DNA of 64,000 bases from DAIDKA01 sp036267975 (GTDB lineage Bacteria > Pseudomonadota > Gammaproteobacteria > Steroidobacterales > Steroidobacteraceae), in assembly GCA_036267975.1 (NCBI GenBank), contig DATAVA010000012.1, forward strand, positions 124,001 through 188,000. Reading direction: 5' to 3'. The notes below the pieces were generated by a model. The model did not search any database and had not been told where the DNA came from. It saw only the letters and a list, made by a program, of their open reading frames with translations. Below, in pieces: positions 1-7,747 of this stretch. The number at the start of each line of letters is the position of its first letter. Positions within the stretch are counted from its first letter, which is position 1. Position numbers and translations under genes: made by a program.

Positions 1-106
1 TAATCGGCTGCGGCGTTCGGCACACGACGTAATGCTAAGTTTGTGCGCTGGATCACGCCCCCACAAGGGAGGCCTAGCAAGTTCCCCACACTAGAGCATG
101 AAACTC
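1..106. other. Upstream region of def, no gene seen
   Basis: No convincing coding sequence. A GGGAGG run at about 67-72 is too far from the def start to act as its ribosome site. A TAATGCT segment near 31-37 could be a weak -10 element for def, but no matching -35 is evident. In related bacteria def is usually divergent from a LysM-dprA pair; nothing of that pair is visible at this edge. Confidence 0.4.
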
Positions 107-655
107 ATGTCGCGTCTAACCATTCTGGAGTACCCGGATCCACGCCTGCGCACCCGCGCACGGCCGGTGGAACAGTTCGACGCGGCTCTCGGAAAGCTTA
201 TCGATGATATGTTCGAGACCATGTACGAGGCCCCGGGAATCGGGCTGGCCGCCAGCCAGGTGGACGTCCACCGGCGCTTGATCGTCATCGATGTCTCGGA
301 CGAGCGCTCCGACCCGCTGGTGTTCATAAACCCGGAAATCCTCAGTCGCGAAGGCACGGCGAAGACCGAAGAGGGCTGCCTGTCGGTGCCCGGGGTATTT
401 GACGATGTGCAGCGCTCGGCCCGGGTGCGGGTACGGGCTCAGGATCGTACCGGCGCGCAGTTCGAACGCGACCTGGACGGTGTGGTTTCGGTGTGCGTGC
501 AGCATGAGATGGACCATCTCGAGGGCAAGCTGTTTGTCGACTACCTCTCCGACATGAAGCGCGACCGGATCCGCAAGAAGCTGGAGAAGGAACGCAAGGA
601 ACGTATAGCAGCGCAGCATCGCGGTGGCGCGACGCGCACTGCCGGCGCGCGCTAA
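107..655 (+). CDS. def: Peptide deformylase
   Basis: Removes the formyl group from the N-terminal formyl-methionine of new proteins in the cytoplasm, using an active-site metal. All three family motifs are visible: GIGLAASQ (motif 1), EGCLS (motif 2, metal-binding Cys) and QHEMDHLEG (motif 3, the HExxH helix). At 182 residues it is slightly longer than the typical enzyme because of a basic Lys/Arg-rich tail. The ATG at 107 is preferred because the family usually begins two or three residues before the LTIL strand, and an AGAG lies about 10 bases upstream; an in-frame ATG at 98 is the alternative. First gene of a def-fmt-rsmB operon, 16 bases ahead of fmt. Confidence 0.97.
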   Translation: MSRLTILEYPDPRLRTRARPVEQFDAALGKLIDDMFETMYEAPGIGLAASQVDVHRRLIVIDVSDERSDPLVFINPEILSREGTAKTEEGCLSVPGVFDDVQRSARVRVRAQDRTGAQFERDLDGVVSVCVQHEMDHLEGKLFVDYLSDMKRDRIRKKLEKERKERIAAQHRGGATRTAGAR

Positions 656-671
656 CCCCGGAAGGCGCACG

Positions 672-1622
672 GTGAGTCCTGTCAGCCCGCTGCGCGTGGC
701 TTTCGCCGGCACGCCGCAGTTCGCGGTGCCGGCGCTGCAGGCCCTGCTGGCTTCAGCGCACCGCGTCGTCGGTGTCCTCACCCAGCCCGACCGCCCACAG
801 GGTCGGGGCCGCCAGCTGCTTCCCAGTCCGGTCAAGGCGCTCGCCTCGTGCGCCGGGCTCACCGTCTCCCAGCCTTCGACACTGAGTACCGGGGCCGCCC
901 AGAATGCCATCGCGGCGCTGGCAGCAGATGTCATGGTGGTGGTGGCGTACGGCCAGCTGCTGCCGCGCGAGGTGCTGCGACTGCCGCGCCTGGGCTGCGT
1001 CAACATTCACGCCTCGCTGCTGCCGCGCTGGCGCGGCGCGGCGCCCATCCAGCGGGCCCTTCTGGCCGGGGACGCCACGACCGGTGTCACGCTCATGCAG
1101 ATGGACGAGGGGCTGGATACGGGCGGTATGCTGGCCGTGCACAGCGTGCCGATCGGCGCGCGCGATACCAGCGCCTCGCTGCATGCAACGCTCGCGGCAC
1201 TGGGCGCACAGGCGCTGCTCGAGGTGCTGGCGGGACTGTCGGCAGGCACGCTGCGCGCGCGCGCGCAGCCCGCGGCCGGTGTCACCTATGCGGCGAAAAT
1301 CTCGAAAGCTGAAGCGCGCATCGATTGGCGCACGCCGGCTGCAGTGATCTCGGCGCAGGTGCGCGCCTTCAATCCCTGGCCCGTGGCCGAAACCGTCTTT
1401 GCCGGCGAACGGCTGCGCATTCATGAGGCCGGTACAGGCCACGGCGCGGTGGCGCCGACGGCGGCACCGGGCGCCTGGCTGGGCCTTGCAGGTGATGCGC
1501 TGCGCGTCGCCTGCGGCAGCGGGGAATTATGGGTGACGCAGCTGCAGCGGGCCGGCCGCAAGGTCGTTACGGCCCGCGAGTTCGTGAATTCTGCCGGGGC
1601 TGCTGCCGGTCGCTTCACGTGA
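672..1622 (+). CDS. fmt: Methionyl-tRNA formyltransferase
   Basis: Transfers a formyl group from 10-formyltetrahydrofolate to Met-tRNA(fMet), making the initiator tRNA whose product Def later deformylates. The N-terminal Rossmann-like domain begins RVAFAGTPQFAVP, and the catalytic signature VNIHASLLPRWRGAAPIQ supplies the Asn, His and formyl-donor loop, with the catalytic Asp further on in MDEGLDTG. A C-terminal tRNA-binding domain follows (about residues 205-310). The GTG at 672 is chosen as start because GGAAGG lies 7 bases upstream and it matches the family N-terminus; a longer in-frame reading from 624 would run back into def. 316 residues, normal length. Overlaps rsmB by four bases. Confidence 0.97.
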   Translation: MSPVSPLRVAFAGTPQFAVPALQALLASAHRVVGVLTQPDRPQGRGRQLLPSPVKALASCAGLTVSQPSTLSTGAAQNAIAALAADVMVVVAYGQLLPREVLRLPRLGCVNIHASLLPRWRGAAPIQRALLAGDATTGVTLMQMDEGLDTGGMLAVHSVPIGARDTSASLHATLAALGAQALLEVLAGLSAGTLRARAQPAAGVTYAAKISKAEARIDWRTPAAVISAQVRAFNPWPVAETVFAGERLRIHEAGTGHGAVAPTAAPGAWLGLAGDALRVACGSGELWVTQLQRAGRKVVTAREFVNSAGAAAGRFT

Positions 1623-2986
1623 GTGGTGCGCGCACCGAAGTGCTCGTGAGCGCGGCCCGCGTCATCGCGGCAGTCGTCGATCAGGGTGCTTCGGCGGATG
1701 CCGCGCTCGCGACCGTCGCCGCATCGGGCGAGCGCGCCGCGGTGCGGGCCATCACCCTCGGGAGCGTGCGCTGGTACCTGCGACTGCTGCCGGCCGTGCA
1801 CGCTCTGCTCGACCGCAAGGCCGGGCGACTCGCGCCGGAGGTCAGTGCGCTGCTGGTCGCCGCGGCCCACCAGATCGAGTATTCGCGCAATCCGGCGCAG
1901 TTGACGGTCAACGCCGCGGTCAATGCGGCGCGCACGCTCGGGCATGTGCGCGCCGCCGGGCTCGTCAACGCGTTGCTGCGGCGGTTCGTGCGCGAGCGCG
2001 CTGCGCTGCTCGCCGCAGTGGATGCCGATCCGGTGGTCGCGGCGGCCCATCCACCCTGGCTTGCCGCGGCGCTGCGGCGTGCGTGGCCGCAGCAGGCGGC
2101 CGCCGTGATGCTGGCGAACAATGGGCACCCGCCGATGACCCTGCGCGTGGATCTGACGCGCACCGACCGGGATGCGTATCTGGCGCGGCTGCTGCAGGCC
2201 GGTATCGAGGCGCGTGCCGCGGCCTGGGCGCCGACGGCCGTGCAGCTCGCTTGCGCCGTCCCGGTTGCGGCACTGCCTGATTTTGCCCACGGCTGGGTGT
2301 CGGTTCAGGACGCGGGGGCGCAGTTGGCCGCGGTGCTGCTCGATCCCGGACCCGGCATGCGCGTCCTGGATGCGTGTGCGGCGCCGGGCGGCAAGACACT
2401 GCATATCCTGGAGCGCGCCGATGACTGCGCGGTGGTCGCAGTCGATGCCGATGCCACGCGGCTGCTGCGCGTCCGCGAGAACCTCGAGCGTTGTGGGCGC
2501 AGCGCGCAGCTGCTGGTCGCCGACATGGCGACGGGCCGCGCGCCGGACGGTTCGGTGCCGCAGGTCCTGGGTGCCGGCGGTTTTGATCGCATCCTGCTCG
2601 ATGCGCCCTGTTCGGCGACGGGGGTCATCCGCCGCCATCCGGATATCCGCCTGCTGCGCCGTGAGTCGGATATCGCGACGTTTGCCGCGACCCAGGCCGC
2701 GCTGCTGAAATACGCGCTCACGCTGCTGGCACCGGGCGGTCGCCTGCTGTACTGCACCTGCTCGGTACTGCCCGAGGAAAACGACGCGGTCATCGGCCGC
2801 TGCAGCGCCGATCTGCCGGCACGGGTGCGGGTGCTGCCGCCGCCGCTGCTGCTGCGCGCGGCGGAACAGCCGATACCCGGCGCCATCGTGTGCGACCATG
2901 GACTGCAGCTGTTGCCGGGAGGCGAGGCGGGCACCGACGGCTTCTATTATGCTTGCCTGCAGAAGGACACATCCGGACCGCATTGA
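1619..2986 (+). CDS. rsmB: 16S rRNA (cytosine-967 C5) methyltransferase
   Basis: S-adenosylmethionine-dependent m5C methyltransferase acting on C967 of 16S rRNA. An N-terminal NusB-like RNA-binding domain (roughly 1-140) precedes a Rossmann methyltransferase core with SAM-binding motif I DACAAPGGKT, motif IV DAPCSATGVIRRHPDIR containing one conserved Cys, and motif VI YCTCSV containing the catalytic Cys. The start is the GTG at 1619, which shares a GTGA overlap with the fmt stop and gives 455 residues; longer in-frame extensions would lie inside fmt. Third gene of the def-fmt-rsmB translation operon. Confidence 0.96.
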   Translation: MSGARTEVLVSAARVIAAVVDQGASADAALATVAASGERAAVRAITLGSVRWYLRLLPAVHALLDRKAGRLAPEVSALLVAAAHQIEYSRNPAQLTVNAAVNAARTLGHVRAAGLVNALLRRFVRERAALLAAVDADPVVAAAHPPWLAAALRRAWPQQAAAVMLANNGHPPMTLRVDLTRTDRDAYLARLLQAGIEARAAAWAPTAVQLACAVPVAALPDFAHGWVSVQDAGAQLAAVLLDPGPGMRVLDACAAPGGKTLHILERADDCAVVAVDADATRLLRVRENLERCGRSAQLLVADMATGRAPDGSVPQVLGAGGFDRILLDAPCSATGVIRRHPDIRLLRRESDIATFAATQAALLKYALTLLAPGGRLLYCTCSVLPEENDAVIGRCSADLPARVRVLPPPLLLRAAEQPIPGAIVCDHGLQLLPGGEAGTDGFYYACLQKDTSGPH

Positions 2987-2987
2987 A

Positions 2988-3557
2988 ATGAGCCGCCCCC
3001 CATGGATAACACTGGCAGCCGTCTGGCTGGCGCTGTGCAGTGTGGTCGTCATGGCCGATGCGCTGGATGGCGTGCTGCAGGTCCGTTCGGCATTCGTGGA
3101 TTTGGACCACTCGGTGTTCCAGCTGCATGCGCGCGTCGATTACCCATCGACGCCCGCCATCAGTGATGCGTTGCGTGACGGCGTCGACCTGATCTTCGAT
3201 GTCAATGCGCGCGTCGAGCGCGCCCGACGCTTCTGGCTCAACAGCACCATCGTCGATCTGACGTTGCGCCGTGAGCTGGCCTACCACACGGTGAGCGACC
3301 GTTACGTGGTCCGCGACCCGGAAAGTGGCGACCAGCAGACCTTCGCGAACCTCGATGCCGCGCTCGAGTACCTGGGTAAGGTGGATGCGTGGCCGATACT
3401 GGTGGAGCCGCAGCTGGAGACGGGCTCCCAGTACATCATCAGCGTGCGCGCCGGCATTCATCGCGGCCATCTGTCCTCCTCGCTGCGCGCCCTGTTGTTC
3501 TGGACCAATGACTGGAGCCGCCTCAGTGACTGGTACACATGGTCACTGACGACCTGA
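2988..3557 (+). CDS. DUF4390 family exported protein
   Basis: A 189-residue protein with an N-terminal hydrophobic signal segment (about residues 5-25) followed by a soluble, beta-rich domain of the DUF4390 type. Its function is unknown. The ATG at 2988 directly follows the rsmB stop and places the signal segment at the N-terminus. The 3' end overlaps ntrY by 19 bases, and a DUF4390 gene just ahead of ntrYX is a recurrent arrangement in beta- and gammaproteobacteria, suggesting an envelope role linked to NtrY sensing; that link is inference. Confidence 0.85.
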   Translation: MSRPPWITLAAVWLALCSVVVMADALDGVLQVRSAFVDLDHSVFQLHARVDYPSTPAISDALRDGVDLIFDVNARVERARRFWLNSTIVDLTLRRELAYHTVSDRYVVRDPESGDQQTFANLDAALEYLGKVDAWPILVEPQLETGSQYIISVRAGIHRGHLSSSLRALLFWTNDWSRLSDWYTWSLTT

Positions 3558-5809
3558 CACCGCCGCGTCGCCCGTGGGGAACCTACGCCCTGGGGCTGCT
3601 GTGGGCGGTCATCGGCACCAGCGCGCTGCTGCTGCTGGCCAAGAGCGTGCAGCGCTCCTCGGATTTCGGGCGGCTGCAGCCATGGATACTGCTGCTGAAC
3701 CTGGTGGGCGTGATCGGCCTGACCGTGCTGATCGCGCGCAAGATCTGGCAACTGGTCCGCGACTACCGGGCCAATGTCCCGGGCTCGCGCCTGACGGCGC
3801 GCACGGTCAGCACCTTCGGCGCGCTCGTGATCGCGCCGCTGCTCATCGTCTACCTGTTCTCGCTCGACTTCCTGAACCGCGGCATCGACAGCTGGTTCCG
3901 GATCGAGATCAAGCAGGGCCTCAACGACGCACTGCTGCTGTCACGCTCGGCCATCGATGTGCGCATGCGGGAATACGGCCGGCGGACCGAGGACTTTGCC
4001 GCGGTGCTGGTCAATGCGCCGCGCGATCAGCTGGTGCGGCGCCTGAACGCGGAACTGCGCGCCACCGATGCGCGCCAGATCGTGCTGTTTGACTCCGACC
4101 AGCGCGTAATGGCCTTCAGCAGCGACACCTCGAACGAGGTGGCGCCCGCCCCGCCGCCGAGCGACGTGCTGCGACAGATCAGCCAGCACCGGCCATACGT
4201 CGGCCTGGAACCGCAGGCGGGGGGCCAGTACCTGATCCGGGTGGCCGCGCCGCTGTCGGAAACCCGCGACTCGAGCGACCGGCGCTACGTCTATGCCGTA
4301 TATGAAGTGTCGCAGCAGCTGGCCAAGCTCTCCGAGGCGGTCCAGCAGACCTATTCGCAGTACGGCGACCTCGCCCTGGCCCGCGAACCGCTGAAGGACA
4401 GCTTCCGGCTGACCCTGACCCTGGTGCTGCTGCTGGCGATGCTGGCGGCCATATATGGCGCGATCTATTCGGCGCAGCGGCTGATCAGGCCGGTGCAGGA
4501 CCTGATCGCCGGCACGCGCGCCGTCGGCAAGGGCGACTTCGCGACGCGCCTGCCGCTGCCCTCGCGCGATGAATTGGGCTACCTGGTGCATTCCTTCAAT
4601 GACATGACCAAGCGTCTGCGGCGCGCCCGCGAGGAGACGTGGCGCAGCCAGGAGGCCGTGGAGCGCGAGCGCGGTCGTCTGGCCGTGATCCTGGCACGGC
4701 TGTCGACGGGCGTGCTCGCGGTCGACCGCGAGCTGATGGTCCGCATTGCCAACGAGGCGGCCGGGCAGATCATGGGGGTGGACCTGACCCAGGCCACGGG
4801 CTCATCGCTGTCGCAGCTGGCGGCCGGCAAGGAGCGCTTCAGTCAGTTCGTCGCGGCCCTGGTGGTGCGCTTCGCCGCCGGACGCGAGGAGTGGCGCGAG
4901 CAGATCGAGCTGGACAGCGGCTCCGACCACCGGGTGCTGATGTGCGCCTGCACGCCCATCGGCGTCGAGGGGGCCGAGCGCGGCTATGTGATCGTGTTCG
5001 ATGACATCACGGCCTTGCTGCAGGCGCAGCGCGATGCGGCATGGGGCGAGGTGGCGCGGCGCCTCGCCCATGAAATCAAGAACCCGCTGACGCCGATCCA
5101 GTTGTCCGCGGAGCGGATGCAGCGCAAGTTCCTGGCCAATATGAATAAGGAGGACGCGGAGCTGCTGCAGCGTTCGACCGATACGATCGTGCAGCAGGTT
5201 GAAACCATGAAGCAGATGGTCAACGCCTTCAGCGAATACGCGCGGGCACCGGATATGAAGGTCACCGGCTTCAGTCTCAATGATCTGGTCGCGGAAGTGG
5301 TGGAGCTGTACCGCCTGCCCGACAGCCGGGTGCAGATCCGCCTGGACCTGGACCCGCAGATGGGCACGATCGAGGCGGATCGCGGCCGGGTGAGACAAAT
5401 TCTAAATAACCTGCTCGTCAATGCGCTCGAGGCGCTGGAGGGTTATGATTTGCGCGGGAAAACCGGTGACAGCCGCGCAATAGTAGATATATCAACCCGG
5501 CTGCAGCAGGCCCGCAGCGCCGAATGGGCCCACGGCGTCGTAACAGTTTGTGATAATGGGCCCGGTTTCCCGCGCGAGCTGCTCGGCAGGGTTTTTGACC
5601 CCTACGTGACGAGCAAGCCGCGAGGGACAGGCCTGGGACTCGCGATAGTCAAGAAGATCGTCGAGGAGCATGGAGGACGCATCGACGCGGAGAACAGGCC
5701 AGAAGGCGGCGCCAGCGTGCGCGTGACTCTGCCCTTGCGCGACAGCACGCGAGCCGCAAACTCGCACCGTGCGCGTCGCCCGGCAATACGGAAGGAGAGC
5801 TTGGGATGA
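3539..5809 (+). CDS. ntrY: Sensor histidine kinase NtrY
   Basis: Membrane-bound kinase of the NtrY family, partner of the downstream NtrX; NtrYX systems respond to nitrogen status, redox or envelope signals depending on the organism. Several transmembrane segments lie in residues 15-115 and a further one near 300-320, enclosing a periplasmic sensor region. A HAMP linker follows (RLIRPVQDL...), then a PAS domain (about 375-490), a dimerisation H-box RLAHEIKNPLTPIQ with phospho-acceptor His511, and an ATPase domain with N-box NNLLVNALEAL, G1 DNGPGFP and G2 TGLGLAIVKK. 756 residues, normal for NtrY. The start overlaps DUF4390; the stop overlaps the ntrX start as ATGA. Confidence 0.95.
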   Translation: MVTDDLTPPRRPWGTYALGLLWAVIGTSALLLLAKSVQRSSDFGRLQPWILLLNLVGVIGLTVLIARKIWQLVRDYRANVPGSRLTARTVSTFGALVIAPLLIVYLFSLDFLNRGIDSWFRIEIKQGLNDALLLSRSAIDVRMREYGRRTEDFAAVLVNAPRDQLVRRLNAELRATDARQIVLFDSDQRVMAFSSDTSNEVAPAPPPSDVLRQISQHRPYVGLEPQAGGQYLIRVAAPLSETRDSSDRRYVYAVYEVSQQLAKLSEAVQQTYSQYGDLALAREPLKDSFRLTLTLVLLLAMLAAIYGAIYSAQRLIRPVQDLIAGTRAVGKGDFATRLPLPSRDELGYLVHSFNDMTKRLRRAREETWRSQEAVERERGRLAVILARLSTGVLAVDRELMVRIANEAAGQIMGVDLTQATGSSLSQLAAGKERFSQFVAALVVRFAAGREEWREQIELDSGSDHRVLMCACTPIGVEGAERGYVIVFDDITALLQAQRDAAWGEVARRLAHEIKNPLTPIQLSAERMQRKFLANMNKEDAELLQRSTDTIVQQVETMKQMVNAFSEYARAPDMKVTGFSLNDLVAEVVELYRLPDSRVQIRLDLDPQMGTIEADRGRVRQILNNLLVNALEALEGYDLRGKTGDSRAIVDISTRLQQARSAEWAHGVVTVCDNGPGFPRELLGRVFDPYVTSKPRGTGLGLAIVKKIVEEHGGRIDAENRPEGGASVRVTLPLRDSTRAANSHRARRPAIRKESLG

Positions 5810-7164
5810 GTGCGATGCGAATTCTCGTGGTCGACGACGAGGCCGATATCCGCGGCCTGCTCAAGGAAATACTCGCCGAGGAAGGCTATGCGGTCGAAGT
5901 CGCCGCAGATGCCGAAGAGGCCCGCGCGGCCCGTGCGCGCCAGATCCCCGACCTGGTGCTGCTTGATATCTGGATGCCCGGCGTCGATGGCATCACGCTG
6001 CTGCGCGAATGGGCGGTGTCCGCGGCCGATGGTGTCCAGGTCGTCATGATGTCCGGGCACGGTACGATCGAGACGGCGGTGGAGGCGACGCGCCTCGGCG
6101 CCTTCGATTTCGTCGAGAAGCCGCTGTCGATCGCCAAACTGCTGCGCACGGTGGAGCGGGCGCTGGAGGCTGGCAAGCGCAAGCGCCAGCCGGGACGCAT
6201 GGCGCCCGCCCAGATCCAGATCCCGGCCGGCAAGAGCCGCGTCATCCAGCAGTTGCGCACCGATCTGCAGCAACTGGCTCCGAACCGCTCCGCCGTACTG
6301 TTGATCGGCGAGTCAGGCTCGGGTCGGGAAGCCTTCGCCCGCTACCTGCACGCCGAAAGCCCGCGCGCGGCATCGCCCTTCGTGACCCTGATCGCCAGCA
6401 CGCTGCGCGAAACGGACGCCGAAGCGCTGCTGCTGGGCAGCGGCGATACCAAAGGCCTGCTCGAACAGGCCGGCGATGGGTCGCTGTTCATCAATGAGAT
6501 CGAGGATCTGCCGCAGATCGCCCAGCGGGTACTGATGGGCGTGCTCGAGTCCGGCACCTTCTCGCGGTTGAAATCGGCGGCGGTGCAGCGTTTTGACGCG
6601 CGCGTTCTGTCCTCGGCCCAGCCCGGAGTCGAGGGCCGTGCTGGCACGGTCGGTTCGGAATTCCGTCGCGACCTGCTCGGCCACCTGAACACGCTGATCG
6701 TGCGCATTCCGCCCCTGCGCGATTACGCCGAGGATGTGCCCGAGCTGCTGCGCCACTACGTGGATCGCGCGGTGGATGCCGAAGGCCTGTCCTTCCGCCG
6801 TTTCAGCGTGGCGGCGCAGAACCGCATGCGCAACTACCCCTGGCCCGACAACCTGCGCGAGCTGAAGAACCTGGTGCAGCGCCTGCTGATCCAGGGGGGG
6901 CCTGAGGAAATCCGGCTGGAGGAAATCGAGCACGAGCTGGCCATGCAGACCGTGCCGGGTGAGCCGCTGGTCAAGCAGGACCTGCTGGCGCTGCCGCTGC
7001 GCGAGGCACGCGAGCAGTTCGAGCGCGCCTACCTGCAGCAGCAGCTGCTGCTGTGCAATGGCAAGGTGGGACGGCTCGCGAAGCGTGTCGGCATGGAGCG
7101 CACGCACCTGTATCGCAAGCTGCGCTCCCTGGGCGTGGATTTTCGCGCGACCCCCGACGACTGA
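5806..7164 (+). CDS. ntrX: NtrX-like response regulator with degenerate AAA+ domain
   Basis: Response regulator partnered with NtrY. Receiver domain 1-125 with phospho-acceptor Asp54 and switch Lys105. The central sigma-54-activator AAA+ domain (about 140-345) is unusual: Walker A reads GESGSGRE with Arg174 replacing the nucleotide-binding Lys, Walker B reads LFINEIED with Asn230 replacing the Mg-binding Asp, and the GAFTGA loop that contacts sigma-54 is missing. The FRRDLL arginine-finger region remains. A Fis-type helix-turn-helix closes the protein (about 410-450, KVGRLAKRVGMERTHLYRKL). It probably binds DNA but is unlikely to remodel sigma-54 holoenzyme by the standard ATP-driven route. 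GGAGAG precedes the ATG, which overlaps the ntrY stop by four bases. Confidence 0.92.
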   Translation: MSAMRILVVDDEADIRGLLKEILAEEGYAVEVAADAEEARAARARQIPDLVLLDIWMPGVDGITLLREWAVSAADGVQVVMMSGHGTIETAVEATRLGAFDFVEKPLSIAKLLRTVERALEAGKRKRQPGRMAPAQIQIPAGKSRVIQQLRTDLQQLAPNRSAVLLIGESGSGREAFARYLHAESPRAASPFVTLIASTLRETDAEALLLGSGDTKGLLEQAGDGSLFINEIEDLPQIAQRVLMGVLESGTFSRLKSAAVQRFDARVLSSAQPGVEGRAGTVGSEFRRDLLGHLNTLIVRIPPLRDYAEDVPELLRHYVDRAVDAEGLSFRRFSVAAQNRMRNYPWPDNLRELKNLVQRLLIQGGPEEIRLEEIEHELAMQTVPGEPLVKQDLLALPLREAREQFERAYLQQQLLLCNGKVGRLAKRVGMERTHLYRKLRSLGVDFRATPDD

Positions 7165-7177
7165 AGTTCGCGGGAGC

Positions 7178-7747
7178 TCAGTCGCCGACGCGGATCACGA
7201 GCGCATCGACATCGGCCGCCTGCAGCTGCCGCCGCACCTTGTTCAACTGCAGCAGATCGGTGATCGGCCCGACCCGCACCCGAAACCACACATCGGTGTC
7301 GAGGGCGACGCGCTGCACCTTGGCATCGACGCCCTGCAGGGTCAGCTGGCGCGAAACCCGATCGGCATCAGCCTCGTTGCGGTACGAGCCGGCCTGCAGC
7401 ACGTAGGAGCCGGGCTTCTCGATCTTCGCGGTGGGCAGGTCGCGCTTCACATCGCGCTCCTTCTCGGGCACCACCACTTCGAAGTTCGGCAGCATGGAAT
7501 AGAAGTCGTAGTGCTGAGGTCCGGAACCCGAGCCTGCGGCCTGGACATCGGCCGGCGGCGGTTTGTGGGCCTCGGGCTTGGGCGCATCCAGCGCCACCGG
7601 CGTGTGCTGGCCCTGGTGCGTGAACGCCCAGCCCATGGCACCCACGACCAGTCCTGCGACGAGACCCGCGGCAAAGTCCTGCCAGCGGGTGGCACCACCG
7701 CCGCGCCGCCGTGCCGACTTGTAGTCGCGTGTACCGTGCCGCGTCAC
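7178..7747 (-). CDS. SPOR-domain inner-membrane protein (FtsN-like)
   Basis: A 189-residue type II membrane protein: short basic cytoplasmic tail, one transmembrane helix (about residues 22-42, rich in Gly, Ala and Val), a Pro/Ala-rich periplasmic linker, and a C-terminal SPOR domain (about 112-189, beginning GSYVLQAGSYRNEADADRV). SPOR domains bind denuded septal peptidoglycan, so a cell-division role is likely. The start is the GTG at 7747, forming a GTGA overlap with the argS stop; the priA-argS-SPOR order is common in gammaproteobacteria. It is shorter than E. coli FtsN, so the ftsN name is not assigned. Ends 13 bases from the convergent ntrX. Confidence 0.88.
   Translation of the reverse strand: MTRHGTRDYKSARRRGGGATRWQDFAAGLVAGLVVGAMGWAFTHQGQHTPVALDAPKPEAHKPPPADVQAAGSGSGPQHYDFYSMLPNFEVVVPEKERDVKRDLPTAKIEKPGSYVLQAGSYRNEADADRVSRQLTLQGVDAKVQRVALDTDVWFRVRVGPITDLLQLNKVRRQLQAADVDALVIRVGD

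Noticed and set aside
1251..1268. Run of alternating GC dinucleotides in fmt
   Set aside because: Encodes a normal Arg-Ala-Arg-Ala stretch within fmt; a simple codon-bias effect with no sign of slippage.
1421..3052. Minus-strand frame of about 540 codons opposite rsmB
   Set aside because: Shadow of rsmB, Arg/Gln/His-rich composition typical of reversed GC-rich codons.
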